Below, piece after piece: positions 27,437 to 38,931 of a DNA stretch of 64,000 bases. The stretch is taken from contig NC_067206.1 in NCBI RefSeq assembly GCF_026262505.1, forward strand, positions 21,839,896 to 21,903,895, in the 5' to 3' direction. Position numbers and translations under genes: made by a program. The notes below the pieces were generated by a model, which had not been told where the DNA came from, did not search any database, and was given only the letters and a program-made list of their open reading frames with translations. Positions within the stretch are counted from its first letter, which is position 1, and each line of letters opens with the position of its first letter. Source of the stretch: Trichomonas vaginalis G3 (Eukaryota > Parabasalia > Trichomonadida > Trichomonadidae).

Positions 27437-28846
27437 ATGGATGAAGATTATAAAGAATTAGACTTTTCTATTGATCTTCCAAAATCAAGTTTAATACTGA
27501 AAATGGAAGAAAAGAAAAAAAATAATGGAGATTCTGAGCGAAGCAAGCTTAGTTTTGATAAATTTAAAGAGACAATTGAAGAAATTTCGAATTTAAATAC
27601 AAATCCACTTAATTTAGAATATAGACGAATGATGCTCACTAGGATCCAACTAATTGGTAGTAGTTTTCCTGAGATCAATGAGGAAATTTTGATTTATCTT
27701 GAAAACTCTGATTTTTTAGAAATAGTATTGTATTTTATAGACAATTACGAACTCACTAAAGAAGTGGAAGATAAAGATGATGATTTTGGAATACTCGCTG
27801 CATCTTGCATTTTCGTTATTTATAAATGTCTAATGTCAAGCGATCAACTATCAACAAAGATTATGAATTTAGGCTACTTTGACATAATCGAAAAAGCTAT
27901 ATATCAAGTTCCATTACATTTAAAAATTTATCTGCTTGAATGCACAAATTACATGTATAAAAAGGAGGAACTAAACGGGGAACAGATACAAGGAGAAAAA
28001 TTATTACCAGTTATGAAGCTTTGCTTGATTTCTGAAGATATTGAATTGAGTATTACTACAGCTTCACTTCTCAGTAATATGTGCAGACATTTTACTAAAT
28101 TTTCTGATGAATGCCAAGAGTTACTTTTCAATCTGATTGCTATTTGCTTTTCAAGAGAAGATAACAGTTTACTTATATTTGTAGGCGATGCATTAAGCCG
28201 CATTTTACATTTAATAATAGGGCATCCAATTCGATCAATTATTGATATGAGTTTAGACTTTGCTTGGAGAGCAATTCAAATTGAAAATGAAGATATTCAA
28301 CTTTATGCACTTAAATGTGCAACAGAACTTCTGCTACACAAAGAAATCGAAAACATATTCAGAATTATTAGTATTGAAGATGCTGCATCATTTTTAAATT
28401 CATTTACAGAAATTTTGGTTAAACAATCCATCGCATTCTTCTTTTGTTTAATGGATGAATATTCAGATCTTATTGACGATGTAATAACATCAACAGTTCC
28501 TTCGAGAATTTTATCTTTAATGGAATTTGCTCCTTGTAAGGTGAAAGACTTAGCTTTTAGATATTTCTTCTGTCCAATATATAGAAAACCAAGTTTGAGA
28601 CTTGATTCACTTATAAATGTGCAATATTTGGAAAGATTCTTCGAAATGATACCAAATTGTCATGGAACTTCCGTTTATATTGATTGCTTAGAGACACTAA
28701 TTCAATATCCCATGTTTATTGAAATAATAAACCAAATTGACGGCGTTGATACTCTCGAAGAGGTTTATGACAAAATTGACGGCGATGAAGCTGATAGATT
28801 GAATCTTTTGCTCGATAAAATTGCAGAACTGCAAAAAGATGATTGA
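27437..28846 (+). CDS. Armadillo/HEAT-like helical protein, unknown
   Basis: The 469-residue protein begins with an acidic, Lys-rich segment and from about residue 80 becomes a string of hydrophobic helices of 12-18 residues (such as NSDFLEIVLYFID, AASCIFVIYKCLM and TTASLLSNMCRHF), spaced as in armadillo or importin-alpha-like solenoids. It recalls the trichomonad ARM-like proteins in general, but no specific family is evident. It forms a same-strand run with the next two genes (28957 and 30727), with gaps of 110 and 297 bp. Confidence 0.7.
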   Translation: MDEDYKELDFSIDLPKSSLILKMEEKKKNNGDSERSKLSFDKFKETIEEISNLNTNPLNLEYRRMMLTRIQLIGSSFPEINEEILIYLENSDFLEIVLYFIDNYELTKEVEDKDDDFGILAASCIFVIYKCLMSSDQLSTKIMNLGYFDIIEKAIYQVPLHLKIYLLECTNYMYKKEELNGEQIQGEKLLPVMKLCLISEDIELSITTASLLSNMCRHFTKFSDECQELLFNLIAICFSREDNSLLIFVGDALSRILHLIIGHPIRSIIDMSLDFAWRAIQIENEDIQLYALKCATELLLHKEIENIFRIISIEDAASFLNSFTEILVKQSIAFFFCLMDEYSDLIDDVITSTVPSRILSLMEFAPCKVKDLAFRYFFCPIYRKPSLRLDSLINVQYLERFFEMIPNCHGTSVYIDCLETLIQYPMFIEIINQIDGVDTLEEVYDKIDGDEADRLNLLLDKIAELQKDD

Positions 28847-28956
28847 TTTATATTAATAAATTGTTTGTATTTTATTTTTTTAATCATTCATTAATTTTTC
28901 ATATCCTATTTACTAATACTGCTTAAGATATTTAATATTCATATGACCAATTGCCA

Positions 28957-30429
28957 ATGATATATGATAAAAAATTTGGTTATAAATATTTTAAACAACA
29001 ACCTATTGATTTCATAATGTTTTTATATAGACATTCAGTAATTAATAGTTATACTATGTTTTCATCATTTTTTATTATGGAGTCATCAGAACCAGGGATA
29101 TTTCGTTCATGGTCTACTCCCCATATTGGTTCCGTTCCTTTAGTATCACCGACTATGCTATCTAATATATCATATTACGTTGGATTATTTGAGTTTGCTC
29201 AAGGTTCTTCACCAAGAATTGTTTGGGATAACGATGCCAAGTTGATACAGAATAGAGATTTATTCTTATTATATATTGTTAATACACCAACAGACTTTCC
29301 AAGTGAAACTTACATTCCGAAACCTACAATAATAAAATCTGTTTACAATGATTTATTCTATATAGCAATTTACATGCAAATAAATGATGTAGAGGCAAGA
29401 GGTTTTACACGACCATTTGTTTTAGTAGTTGCACATCCAATTAAAAAGCTTATTACACACCTTTATGAAACAAAAATGGAAACTCTTGAAAATTATGCGG
29501 ATAAATTACAGAAATCAGCTGCAGAGACATTTCCTCATGATATTCAGAAATATACTGTTTCAATTCGAAATACAATCGAAAAACATCCAGAAAGTAAAGA
29601 ACTTTTGCAATCAAAGGTTAACGAACTTGAATCAATGATGAAACTGATGAAAATTACACCAGAAAAAGATATAGAACCATATGACGCAGATCCAGAATAT
29701 TTCTTACACATCAAAAACGACCTTAGACCAATCAAAAAGCTTACGCATTTCAATGAGATCAAATCAGACTTACTGAAATTCATATCAAATCTACCAAATG
29801 ACGTAATTCAGAGCAGATCATTAACACAATTACGAAAAGAGACTTATACAATGATCGAATCAGTTTATCTCAGGGATAGTCCAACATTAATTAACATATT
29901 TAAGAACAAAACAATCATGGATTGCTTGTTTACGTTATATTCAGGTCATACTCTCTTTATTTTAGCGAATGACACTAATGAAGCACAGGCCATTGCATCC
30001 AGAATAGCTGTTTTGACCCCATTTGGCCAACCATTTCCTGTTGTTGGCTCAACAGAAAGATCAGATATCGCGCAAATTGTAATTTGCATGTCTTTCGATC
30101 CAGAAAAATACCAGAACTACTCATTAATGGACCTGGATAACCAAGCAGAATTTACAGGCATAAAATGTCCTCAAGACTCAATTCTAATGAAGGAATTACC
30201 AAAAAACACCGATCATTCTTCAACTTCCCTCGTGTCACTTTTTTCAATTGAATTGAAAAAGATCGGAATGCGCTTTTTATGCAAGATGATGGAGCTTTCT
30301 AGGAGAGCATCCCAACCTGAAGAAAGAGTCGCCCAACAAATGCGAAGCATCGGATTTTCATCCGCTGATGAACCAATTCTGAAGAACTGGACAGCTATTG
30401 CCCAGCAAATCATATCTTCTATACCATAA
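28957..30429 (+). CDS. Folliculin/SMCR8-like DENN-module protein
   Basis: Taking ATG 28957 the protein is 490 residues; a later Met (about residue 42, MESSEPGIF) is also possible. Near residue 150, NDVEARGFTRPFVLVVA matches the D-x-x-ARGF-x-R segment that marks the longin part of folliculin and SMCR8. A coiled-coil helix of about 100 residues follows, then a DENN-like part: YSGHTLFILAN, an AIASRIAVLTPFG helix and a late DLDNQAEFTGIKCPQDSIL segment like the SMCR8 'LD-x-x-x-F-x-G' region. These proteins act with small GTPases at lysosomes and in autophagy control. The family assignment rests on these short motifs. Confidence 0.6.
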   Translation: MIYDKKFGYKYFKQQPIDFIMFLYRHSVINSYTMFSSFFIMESSEPGIFRSWSTPHIGSVPLVSPTMLSNISYYVGLFEFAQGSSPRIVWDNDAKLIQNRDLFLLYIVNTPTDFPSETYIPKPTIIKSVYNDLFYIAIYMQINDVEARGFTRPFVLVVAHPIKKLITHLYETKMETLENYADKLQKSAAETFPHDIQKYTVSIRNTIEKHPESKELLQSKVNELESMMKLMKITPEKDIEPYDADPEYFLHIKNDLRPIKKLTHFNEIKSDLLKFISNLPNDVIQSRSLTQLRKETYTMIESVYLRDSPTLINIFKNKTIMDCLFTLYSGHTLFILANDTNEAQAIASRIAVLTPFGQPFPVVGSTERSDIAQIVICMSFDPEKYQNYSLMDLDNQAEFTGIKCPQDSILMKELPKNTDHSSTSLVSLFSIELKKIGMRFLCKMMELSRRASQPEERVAQQMRSIGFSSADEPILKNWTAIAQQIISSIP

Positions 30430-30726
30430 AATATGTTTGTATTTATTATTTACACTATATTTCTTTATTTTTCACAAAATTATCCAAAAAAGCTATTAAT
30501 TGCTTAAAATTAGTAGGTAACATATTCATAGAAATTTAAGTTATACTAAAAGGACTTGAGTATTCAAACAACAAAGGCAAATTTAAAAATCATTTTCTGT
30601 TTCTTTTTCCTAATTTTGATTAATAGTAGTTATTTAAATATAATTCAAGGATCTCACAATATTTTTTCATATAGTTTCTTTGAACCCTATGCCGATTCTT
30701 TGAAAACAAAATTTCGATAATTTGAG

Positions 30727-31731
30727 ATGACAAAAGGTGACAAAAATTTTATTATGGATCTTGGTGCAACAAAAACTAATGTTCCCACTTTCGAAACAGA
30801 TGTCACATTAGTACGTAAGATCAAAAATTCGCTTGGTGTCATTCAAGATAACAAATTATTACTATTTGCACCATTTTCATTAAACAGAGCATTCACAGGT
30901 ATCCACTACACAATATTTAAACATGATTGCAAGATTATGGATGTGACGTTCATTCTTGCTAATGACATGTTTTCGGAAAATCCCTATTACGAAAATTCAA
31001 TTGGATATCCTACATCAACAATGATTTTATTTTATGATGCCGCTCTTAATTTTTATATCCTTGATGCGACCAAGCAAATTATCCAGTGCCAATTCAAAAT
31101 TTCTGATAATGATCGCGTAATTTCATTTTGTGGCTCTTCTGTGAAGCCAAATGAGTTTATTGTATTAACACCAACTGATATTTGCATATATAATGTTGAT
31201 TCAGAGATTGCAGACCAAATTTTTTCAACTCCATTTAGAGCAAGAAGAATTATACCATTTGGACCATACTATACACTTCTTTCGAACGATGAAGTTACAG
31301 TATTTGATGGAGTTAACCCTGAAAAGTACTTCCAAGGTGATGAAATCGAAAGTTTCGTAATTTCAGATGATGATATTATTATTTCGAGAAATGACCCATC
31401 ACATGGAACAACACAAAGTAACATATTCGAGAAGATCAGCAATGGAACTGTTAAAAGTGCAATTGGACTCAAAAAAGTTTATGATAATCTTTGGGATGCA
31501 GCAAATGGATGGATTGTCACAATGGTAAGGACAGGAAGCCTTGCCATTGGAAACATTAACTATCCAAAGGCCAGAGCTCTTATTAAAACAGAAACTCAGA
31601 TTGAATTACCAAAATGGCTCTTTGCTGGCATCATTAAGCACGACAATGCACTTGGAGTAGTCGTCATAGGCTCAAACAAACTCGAAACTTACCAAGTTCC
31701 ACTTGATTCTTTGAATAAGCTTATTGAATAA
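30727..31731 (+). CDS. Probable beta-propeller protein, unknown
   Basis: The 334-residue product is rich in short beta strands separated by turns with Asp, Asn and Gly, for example MILFYDAALNFYILDATKQI, FIVLTPTDICIYNVDSE and YYTLLSNDEVTVFDG, and lacks coiled coil or membrane segments. This pattern suggests a WD-like propeller without canonical GH-WD pairs. It begins MTKGDKNFIMDLGATKTNVP. Likely a cytosolic adaptor or nucleoporin-like protein; I do not recognise a family. Confidence 0.6.
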   Translation: MTKGDKNFIMDLGATKTNVPTFETDVTLVRKIKNSLGVIQDNKLLLFAPFSLNRAFTGIHYTIFKHDCKIMDVTFILANDMFSENPYYENSIGYPTSTMILFYDAALNFYILDATKQIIQCQFKISDNDRVISFCGSSVKPNEFIVLTPTDICIYNVDSEIADQIFSTPFRARRIIPFGPYYTLLSNDEVTVFDGVNPEKYFQGDEIESFVISDDDIIISRNDPSHGTTQSNIFEKISNGTVKSAIGLKKVYDNLWDAANGWIVTMVRTGSLAIGNINYPKARALIKTETQIELPKWLFAGIIKHDNALGVVVIGSNKLETYQVPLDSLNKLIE

Positions 31732-32001
31732 CTTGTTTATATTTTTTACCTTTTGATGTCTTATAGATAATAAATATATTATGTTTTTATTATGACTAAT
31801 CTTCTATTTCTTAATTTTTTAAATTAAAATTTTAATTATTTTGAGATTTGAACGAATTATACTATTTGTACCACTTTACTTTCCAATATAAATAACAAAC
31901 TATAAATATATTAAGATAATGAAAATATTAAGATATATGTAGATAGTCGCTATTTATACAAACAAATAAAAAACAAATAATACTAATTAACAAAAAAATT
32001 C

Positions 32002-34890
32002 TTAATTCACAAATCCACGTTGTGAATGAGCAGAATGTGGTTGTTGCATACTATATGTTCCTACCTTGGGACCACTTCCGAATCTCTTATTGTACTCATT
32101 TTCTCTTGAAACAATCAAAGATTTAATTTGCATAAATTCTTGAAGTTGAGATTTGAGGAATGCAGTTGTATCGACAAGTTTCTTTTCAAGCATTTCAATC
32201 TTTTCAACATCACACTCTCTAGGTTTCGTTATATCGAAGTTTGCATTTAATTTCTGGACTTCTTCTTCCAAAACTTGGATTTTTTCATCAAGGAAATCAC
32301 TCAAACCAGTTAAATTACATTGTAATTTATGGACTTCTTTTTGGAAGTTCTTTTCTGCTTTCTCTAAGTCTTTCTCATTCTGTGACTTAGTACTTGAGAT
32401 AATGATTTCATTGGTATTCTTATCATTAGCAATCTTCGATTTAAGCTGCTTAATCTTGATCCTTGTCGAATCAATTTCATTGTCATTTTTAATGTGAATT
32501 TTCTCCAAATTCTGGGATAATTCAAGAGAAGTTGTTTTATCATCATGTTTTGACTTTTCTATTATATCTTCTAGATCATTCTTTGCTTTTTCAAGAAGAT
32601 TTACTGAATTCTCATTTTCTGATTTAATTTCTTGGTTCAATTTCTCAATTTTTGTTGAAATATCAACATTTAATTTCGAAATCGAATCTTTCATTTCTTG
32701 AATTTCTTGTGTTTTATTGTTATTCGCAGTCTTTATCATATTCTCAAGTATTTCATCAACATTTTCTAATTCATTCTTAAGAGAATCTACTTGAGTTTGA
32801 TGCAAAGGATTTTCTAATTCTGTTTGATATAATTTTGATACTCTTTCTGATTCTGAATTTAACAAATTAAGGATATCACGAAGTTTCTTTTCATCATTCT
32901 CTCTTGATTCAATGACACCATCTATTTGACTCTGCAAAGTATGTTTCAACTGATCTCTGCCTCTTGTTGAAGGTCCTTCTCCAATATTTTGATGTCTTCT
33001 TTCTTCATCTTCAATTTGCTTTTTCCAGGAATTCAAAATTGTTTCTCTTTCTTTATCTATTGAGAGTTTCTGACCATTCAACTCGTTTTGCAATGTTTCT
33101 ACAGTTGCATTTAACAATGCAAATTCTCCATTGCCTGTTCCTGGAGTTTTAATTGAATGAAGATTATTTTGTTCAGTTGTAAATTGTTCTTTTAATGCAA
33201 CAATCTCAGGATCATCTTGGACAGGTGGAAAATCATTCTGAAATCGTTGTTTTATCTGGTTTATCGCAACAATATATTTATTTGTCATCAAATCTTGGAG
33301 ATTCTTTTCTTCTTCTTGGATTTTCTGCATTAAATCATCAACTTTCTTATCAGATTTCGACTTTACATTGTTGTAGGCATCATCATAGTCCCTGGAAAGA
33401 GATTCTTCGTTTAATTTGTTTTGAAGTTATTGTTTTTCGATGGCATCTGATGCTTGGGCATCAAATTCATTGATCTTCTTGGTCTTTTCTATCATTGCCT
33501 TTTCTTTTTCTTGAAGAATTTGATTCAATTGTTTTCGATTTTCGTTTTCTTGTTGATTTCCTCCTCTCTTCAGAGCATTTAATTGATCTCTAAATGAATT
33601 TTCTTCTGTTTTATATGCTGATGCCTGATTTTCAACAATTGAATTTAATTCACTCTCTTTCTTTGTCCGTTCAGCTTTATTTGCGCTTCTAAGTGCTGTT
33701 AATTCTTTCTTAGCCTTTTGTTTTTCTGATTTGAATGGTTTAGAAACAACTTCAATTTGAGATTTTGCGTAATTTTCTTTTTGAGTTAGTTGGTTTTCTT
33801 CTTCTACATATTTTTCTTTAAGAGCATTCAGTTCTTGCTTGTTTTGTTCTCTTAATTGAGCAAGTTCTTTAGACAGTTCTCCAGATTCTTCTAAAATCTT
33901 ATTTTTCTTCTCTAAAAAGTCTGAATTTTCCTTTTCTAATAGTTCTGTGATTTCACTCTTTAATTTCTGATATGAAAATTTCAATTCTGCTTGTGTAAGT
34001 TCTAATTTCTTTTGTTTATCTGATAATTCTTGAGATAGTTTTGCCAAAACAGCTTGCAAGTCATCGCGAGCCTTTTGCAATGTCTTGGGATCAATATTTG
34101 ATGAAGAATTTTTAGCAATTTTCATGATATCTTTGAATTTCTCTCTTGACTGATAAATCCACATTCTATGAGCATTGACAACGTAATTATAGTCTTCATG
34201 CACTGTTTTATATACTTCTGACATCTGTTTGAGTGTATTTTTATGCTTTGTTAAATTATCAATTTCTTTCTTTGAAAGTTTTGGCATCGGCTTTGAATTT
34301 TTGATTGTATCAATATCACTTTGGTGTTTCTGACGCATTTCATCAAACTTTTTACGTGATTCTATAACAAATTGGTTTTCTTTTTCATCTGCATTTTTAA
34401 TGAATTCTTCAATATCTTTATTACACACAGATTTCATGTCTTTACACTTAGTAGATAGTTCTTTTTGTACTTGATCTGCATTTTTCGTGTAATTATCGAC
34501 TAATTCTTTTGTTTTTGAAATTAAAGGTTGAGAAATCGCATTGATTTGAGTCATTAGATTATCAAGTTCTGATAATATCTTTTCTGCACCGTTTTGAATG
34601 TTTGCTGTTTTTTCTGAGATCTGAGTTTTAAATTTTTCGATATTTTGCTCATATTTAGATTTGTACTTCGAATCTATTTCATCTTGCTTATCACACTTTG
34701 GTTTGATATCGCGTTCTATCTTTTTTTCATAATCTTCAGACAATTTTGCAAATTTTTCGTCAAATATCTTACCTAGAGCGGATTTTTGGAATCTTCTATC
34801 TTCAATTTGTGTTTTAAAAACAGTAATAACACGCTGTAGCTGTGCAATCTTTTTACATGTGTTGAAACGCGTTGTTTTTGAAATTTCCAT
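32002..34890 (-). pseudogene. Long coiled-coil protein with one in-frame TAA
   Basis: The frame from ATG 34890 to 32002 is 963 codons and contains a single TAA at 33427-33429, with EKQ before it and LQNKLNEES after it in the same frame. Coiled-coil heptads run almost throughout, interrupted by a more globular stretch near residue 235 (VYKTVHEDYNYVVNAHRMW). The C-terminus is Gly/Ser/Gln-rich with GSGPKVGTYSMQQPHSAHS. The upstream ATG context is TTATCTTCAATGG. Both sides keep normal codon use, so the stop is recent or an error; alternatively the locus makes a 487-residue protein. A cytoskeletal or centrosomal role is plausible but unproven. Confidence 0.65.
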
Positions 34891-35284
34891 TGAAGATAAA
34901 AAATAAAAATACTAACGTGCGCATTTTCAAACTTCTCATCTATATTTCTGATTGCAAATTCTAATTGGATTCTACATAGTTTTAATATTTTTTCTGTCAA
35001 ATAGTATCATTTTCATATGAGATATCCTTGGGCGGATCCAATCTTTTTGTTCTAATGTGATCTAATCACAACAGACATTTAAAATCATGTAACAATTTGA
35101 TACTTACTCTATTTTTCTAGAACTTTGACTTATATTTCATAATCAAAATTTCAACTGATGCCTAACAATTTCATTTTAGAATTACATTGTATTGATCCAA
35201 ACGAAGATGTTCAAACACTTCAAACATTTAGATAAAAAATGATAAAAATATTTAATCGAAAAAAATAAAAAAATAATGATAGAA
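34891..35284. other. Intergenic AT-rich DNA
   Basis: No gene, repeat or RNA seen between two minus-strand genes. Confidence 0.5.
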
Positions 35285-36106
35285 TCAGAGCCAGAAGTGG
35301 ACTTCTCCAACCTCATCACCACAGACAATGCAGTGTGAGTCTTTGTCATAGGCGATTGAAGTTAATCTGAAACCCTTCAACAATCCATCATCAACAGTGC
35401 TGCTGAACTCCTCTTTTCCTGTCGAAAGATCAAAAAGATGAACTTTGCAGATTCCATTTCCTTTGGATGTGCAAACAAGATACTCTTGATTTGAATCAAC
35501 GCAAAGAGGAGCGAGGGAAAGTCTTCTTTCGGATGAAACTGTTAAGGCTTTATCTCCATTGAAGGTGTATCCAAGGAAAACTCCTGATTTAAATACGAAA
35601 AAGAGCTTTCTGTTATAGAGGAAGAGAAACTCTGGTGTTGATGCATCTTCTGTATCAGGGATGATCCTTGTTTCTCTTGTTGCAATGTTGTAGCAGTTGA
35701 TTGGATTTCCATTTTGTTTGAAAAGGATGTTTTCTCCACTGCGTTCGATGAATTGAAGGTCTGCTTGGGGAATTAATGGTAAACATAAGTCACCTTGGCA
35801 TATTCCGGTGGTAACGTCAGAGAATATGAGATCAAATTTGAAAATTGAAAGGAGTTTGATGGACATGAAGGAATTTGGAGTCATCTTGATATCCATAACG
35901 TCATTAGAGGATACTGAGAACATCTCTGAATAGTCATACAAGGAGAAAATTCGATAATTCTTTCCTGGACCGAAATAAAGTACTGCTCTGCCATTTGTAT
36001 TGTCCAATTCTACAAATCCTGGGTAAACAATTGGATCTGTAGTGAACAAAAGCCTTCTCTCGTAAATTTTTCCTTCGATCAGATCTTTAGGTAAAAAATC
36101 GTATTT
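35285..36106 (-). pseudogene. WD/propeller-like protein, 5' end missing
   Basis: The open frame of 273 codons follows a TGA at 36107-36109 and has no ATG until about 60 codons in. The product looks like the last blades of a beta-propeller: repeated strands such as RAVLYFGPGKNYRIFSLYD, YLVCTSKGNGICKVHLFD and the final LTSIAYDKDSHCIVCGDE ending VHFWL, a typical last WD repeat. No coding extension is visible upstream, so it looks like a 5'-truncated gene. It could also be expressed from an internal ATG. Confidence 0.6.
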
Positions 36107-36358
36107 TCAAAATTTAATGGAATTCAAAAATTTGCAATTTCAAATAGCAATTCTAGCATTCATATTGTAAGGAATATCATTATCAACCATGTAGACTTAT
36201 ATTATTCTTCATTTAAAGTCTGATGCTCAATTTTTTAATTGAAATTGATATTATTGTGGGACAAAATCAATTTAACTAATGACACGCAGCGAATAATTTT
36301 ATTTTCTAATGTAAAATCTATTGGAATGATCATTCTAAAAAATAAGCTTTCACAATAT

Positions 36359-36754
36359 GGTTTACACCTTTTTTGATCCGTTTTTTATGTTCATGCTGCT
36401 TGATAGTTAATTCATTTAAAAATGATCAAGAATATATTGTATGTTATTGTAGTACAATGTAATGGACTGACATTGAAACCATTAAGCCTCATTTTTATTA
36501 AATATTCAAGATTATTTGATATTTTAAAAATCCTTTTTCTGTAAAGAGTTATAATATTTATAATATAAGGATACTATTTTTATTGTTATTTATATATGTT
36601 ATCATATTATAGCTAATATCTCATTATTTTAACTATTTTAAAATATTGAACTAATCATACCTCCCAGATTGCACACATATGGAGACAATATCTTTCCTAC
36701 TTTTAGCCCTAAAGAATTAAGGTTTACACCTTTTTGCCCGGTTTACACCTTTTT
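36359..36754 (+). repeat. Three direct copies of GGTTTACACCTTTTT
   Basis: Copies start at 36359, 36721 and 36740, the last two in tandem 19 bp apart. Their role is unknown. Confidence 0.8.
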
Positions 36755-36910
36755 CTCCTGACTATATATTTCCAAATAATTAATAAGAACGAATTCGCAT
36801 CTTTAATCTATCAGTCTGTACTATATAACAAATCTTGAATGTTTTGACTATATGTTTAGAATATTGTATATTCTAATATTGTATCTTATAGTCCAAATAC
36901 TCAAAATTCA

Positions 36911-37117
36911 TTTAGGGTGAACTTACCACTTTCTGACATTCTCAATTTTTTGACAAATAAGTATCATATCCCAATTTTCTATGATAAAAAGCCCTTTTTT
37001 TTGATCGAGAAAAAGTCATTATAAATCACCATCTAATACTTCAGATGACTGTTATACTTTTTTGTTATTAAAATAAAGATATGTTCATTCAAGGAAGTGG
37101 TAAATGCACCCTAAAAT
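36911..37117 (+). mobile_element. MITE-like inverted-repeat element, copy A
   Basis: The left end TTTAGGGTGAACTTACCACT and the right end read inversely (TTTAGGGTGCATTTACCACT) form imperfect terminal inverted repeats. The element is about 205 bp, has no coding capacity, and its interior matches the reverse complement of copy B (CTCAATTTTTTGACA and an ATTTTCTA-TAAAAAG block). A TA target duplication is possible at GGTG-flanking TTTA/TAAA. The parent transposon is not in the window. Confidence 0.75.
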
Positions 37118-37280
37118 ATCAATTTTTCCGATATCGCTTTACTTCACTTATATCAATCTGATAAAACAATTGACGTAAGCTAAACTAATAGATATAAGTA
37201 GGGTAAAGGTCATAATGGTTATCCTGTTGATTTCATCAATATTTTTTTTTGAAAATTCAAAAAATTTCGAATAAAAAAAA

Positions 37281-38558
37281 ACGACAGATAATCAACTGAC
37301 CTTTCCTGATGATCTTCCTTCTTGCTTATCCGACTTTGCTAAGTGCCTAACAAGAGGGGAGATAGACGTTGATTCTCAAGTTGCAAATGTTGTTAGGCTT
37401 GATAATTACGTTCAAAAATTTAAGCATGCAATTGAAACATACGACAAAAAGAAAGCAAAACTCAAACTTTCAGAGCAACCACTATATCCATCTAAGTTAA
37501 TTCGTCATTCAATTCTTCTCGAATATTTTTATAGAAAAGAATGTGGGAAATTTCTAGAACTACAGTCAGAAGCATGCAAGTATGTTATAAGAATCGTTAA
37601 ATCCATGGTAGATTATATCGTTACTGATCCCTGTCTTCATATCAACGTTCCAAAATTTCAGAGCTATATTGAGGCGAAGTCAAGATCTAATCCAATATAT
37701 GCCGAAGTGAGAGCGAGAAGGATTTCTATCAAATACAAATATAAAAATTATTCATTTAAATTATTAAATTTAAATGTTAACCGCAAAAATCAGATTAAGT
37801 CCGGTCTTCTAGCAGCATCTGGCCAATTCGATCACGATTACAACTATTCTCCTCCATCCGAAATCGATGAAATCATTGCTGAATATTTTTACGAATCCAA
37901 CATGAATCAGACAATTTATCCAGCCGCTAAAATGATAGCATCTGGAGATACTAATTCAGCTGTAATGACAATTACCTCTATTGTTCAGGAATTTTGTAAA
38001 ACAATGAATATCACAAACGAAACATCATATACGATAGTATACACTTCAATAGTTAGACTACTATTTGATCAATCATACGTTATAGAATCTGAGCTCAATA
38101 AATACAGAAAAGAAGACGAAATTTTCCTGAAAAAAGCAGAAGAGTTTTCTCAACGATCTATTAGAGAAATGAGACTATCTAAGGATATACAGAGATATTA
38201 TACTCCAGGATTGAAGTTAGGATCTCTTTTTACTCAGAAACAATTTGAAATGTTAAAACAGCTGGAATTTATTACAAATCCGATTGATTTAGCAAAGCAC
38301 ATACACTCGATGACTCTTACGTTAGCTAATTTCTTCGGAAGCGAAACTGGCGTCTTATCATTTGATGATACTCTCACTCTTATCCTTTCTCTTACTGCTA
38401 AAGCACCTCCTGCAAATACTGTATCCATTACGAAGTTTTTGGAGAAGTGGAGCAAGATTTCTCTTGATAAAATTGTTGATCAATCGAAAGACTTCTTTAT
38501 TGCAGCTGTTCAGCAGTTGCTATATGAAGGAGACGATAATAATCCAGATAGACAATAA
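37281..38558 (+). CDS. Possible VPS9-domain (Rab5 GEF-like) protein, start codon ACG
   Basis: The frame is open from just after a TAA at 37272 and reads (ACG)TDNQLTFPDDLPSCL from 37281; an ATG there would give a normal start, so ATG-to-ACG change or sequence error is likely. The first in-frame ATG is 37605 (317 residues), but strong coding extends upstream. The 425-residue product is helical. Its last 100 residues include FFGSETGVLSFDDTLTLILS followed by Ala/Pro and a FLEKWSKI helix, resembling the core of VPS9 domains (a helix after an Asp pair with conserved spacing). VPS9 proteins activate Rab5-type GTPases on endosomes. Assignment is tentative. Confidence 0.5.
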   Translation, partial: TTDNQLTFPDDLPSCLSDFAKCLTRGEIDVDSQVANVVRLDNYVQKFKHAIETYDKKKAKLKLSEQPLYPSKLIRHSILLEYFYRKECGKFLELQSEACKYVIRIVKSMVDYIVTDPCLHINVPKFQSYIEAKSRSNPIYAEVRARRISIKYKYKNYSFKLLNLNVNRKNQIKSGLLAASGQFDHDYNYSPPSEIDEIIAEYFYESNMNQTIYPAAKMIASGDTNSAVMTITSIVQEFCKTMNITNETSYTIVYTSIVRLLFDQSYVIESELNKYRKEDEIFLKKAEEFSQRSIREMRLSKDIQRYYTPGLKLGSLFTQKQFEMLKQLEFITNPIDLAKHIHSMTLTLANFFGSETGVLSFDDTLTLILSLTAKAPPANTVSITKFLEKWSKISLDKIVDQSKDFFIAAVQQLLYEGDDNNPDRQ

Positions 38559-38931
38559 ATTTCCCATGTTTTGTTTAATATTATGTTATTATTAATGTAA
38601 ATTTAATTCTAACACTGTAATAAATACTAGTTTTTCTAATAGCTTATCTTTTTAAATGATTTCTGTAGGGTTGCTAAAATTTTGTTATAAATCAAAACTT
38701 CGAATTTGGAAGATTGTTTGATTTCGTGATTTTGGATCTTCCTAAAAGATCTTTCAATTTAGAAACTCTAATTTTCATGCTCAATTCTCTTGTGATAATG
38801 TATTTGACAGCATATCATTTTAAAGTTATAGAAATGTATATTACCAGAGGGCGGAATAAATTTAATAGTTAATAAGAAAACAAAATTTATTTGAACAAAC
38901 AAAAAACAAGTAATAAAATAAAAATAATGAA
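38559..38931. other. Intergenic, convergent gene ends
   Basis: AT-rich; no gene seen. Confidence 0.5.

Larger units (their letters stand above)
36107..37280. other. 1.2-kb intergenic region with repeats
   Basis: Contains three copies of GGTTTACACCTTTTT and a short inverted-repeat element (listed separately); otherwise AT-rich with no gene seen. Confidence 0.6.

Noticed and set aside
33427-33429. Genome-wide stop codon reassignment
   Set aside because: TAA, TAG and TGA all occur once as internal stops in different genes while also ending intact genes in the window, so no reassignment fits.
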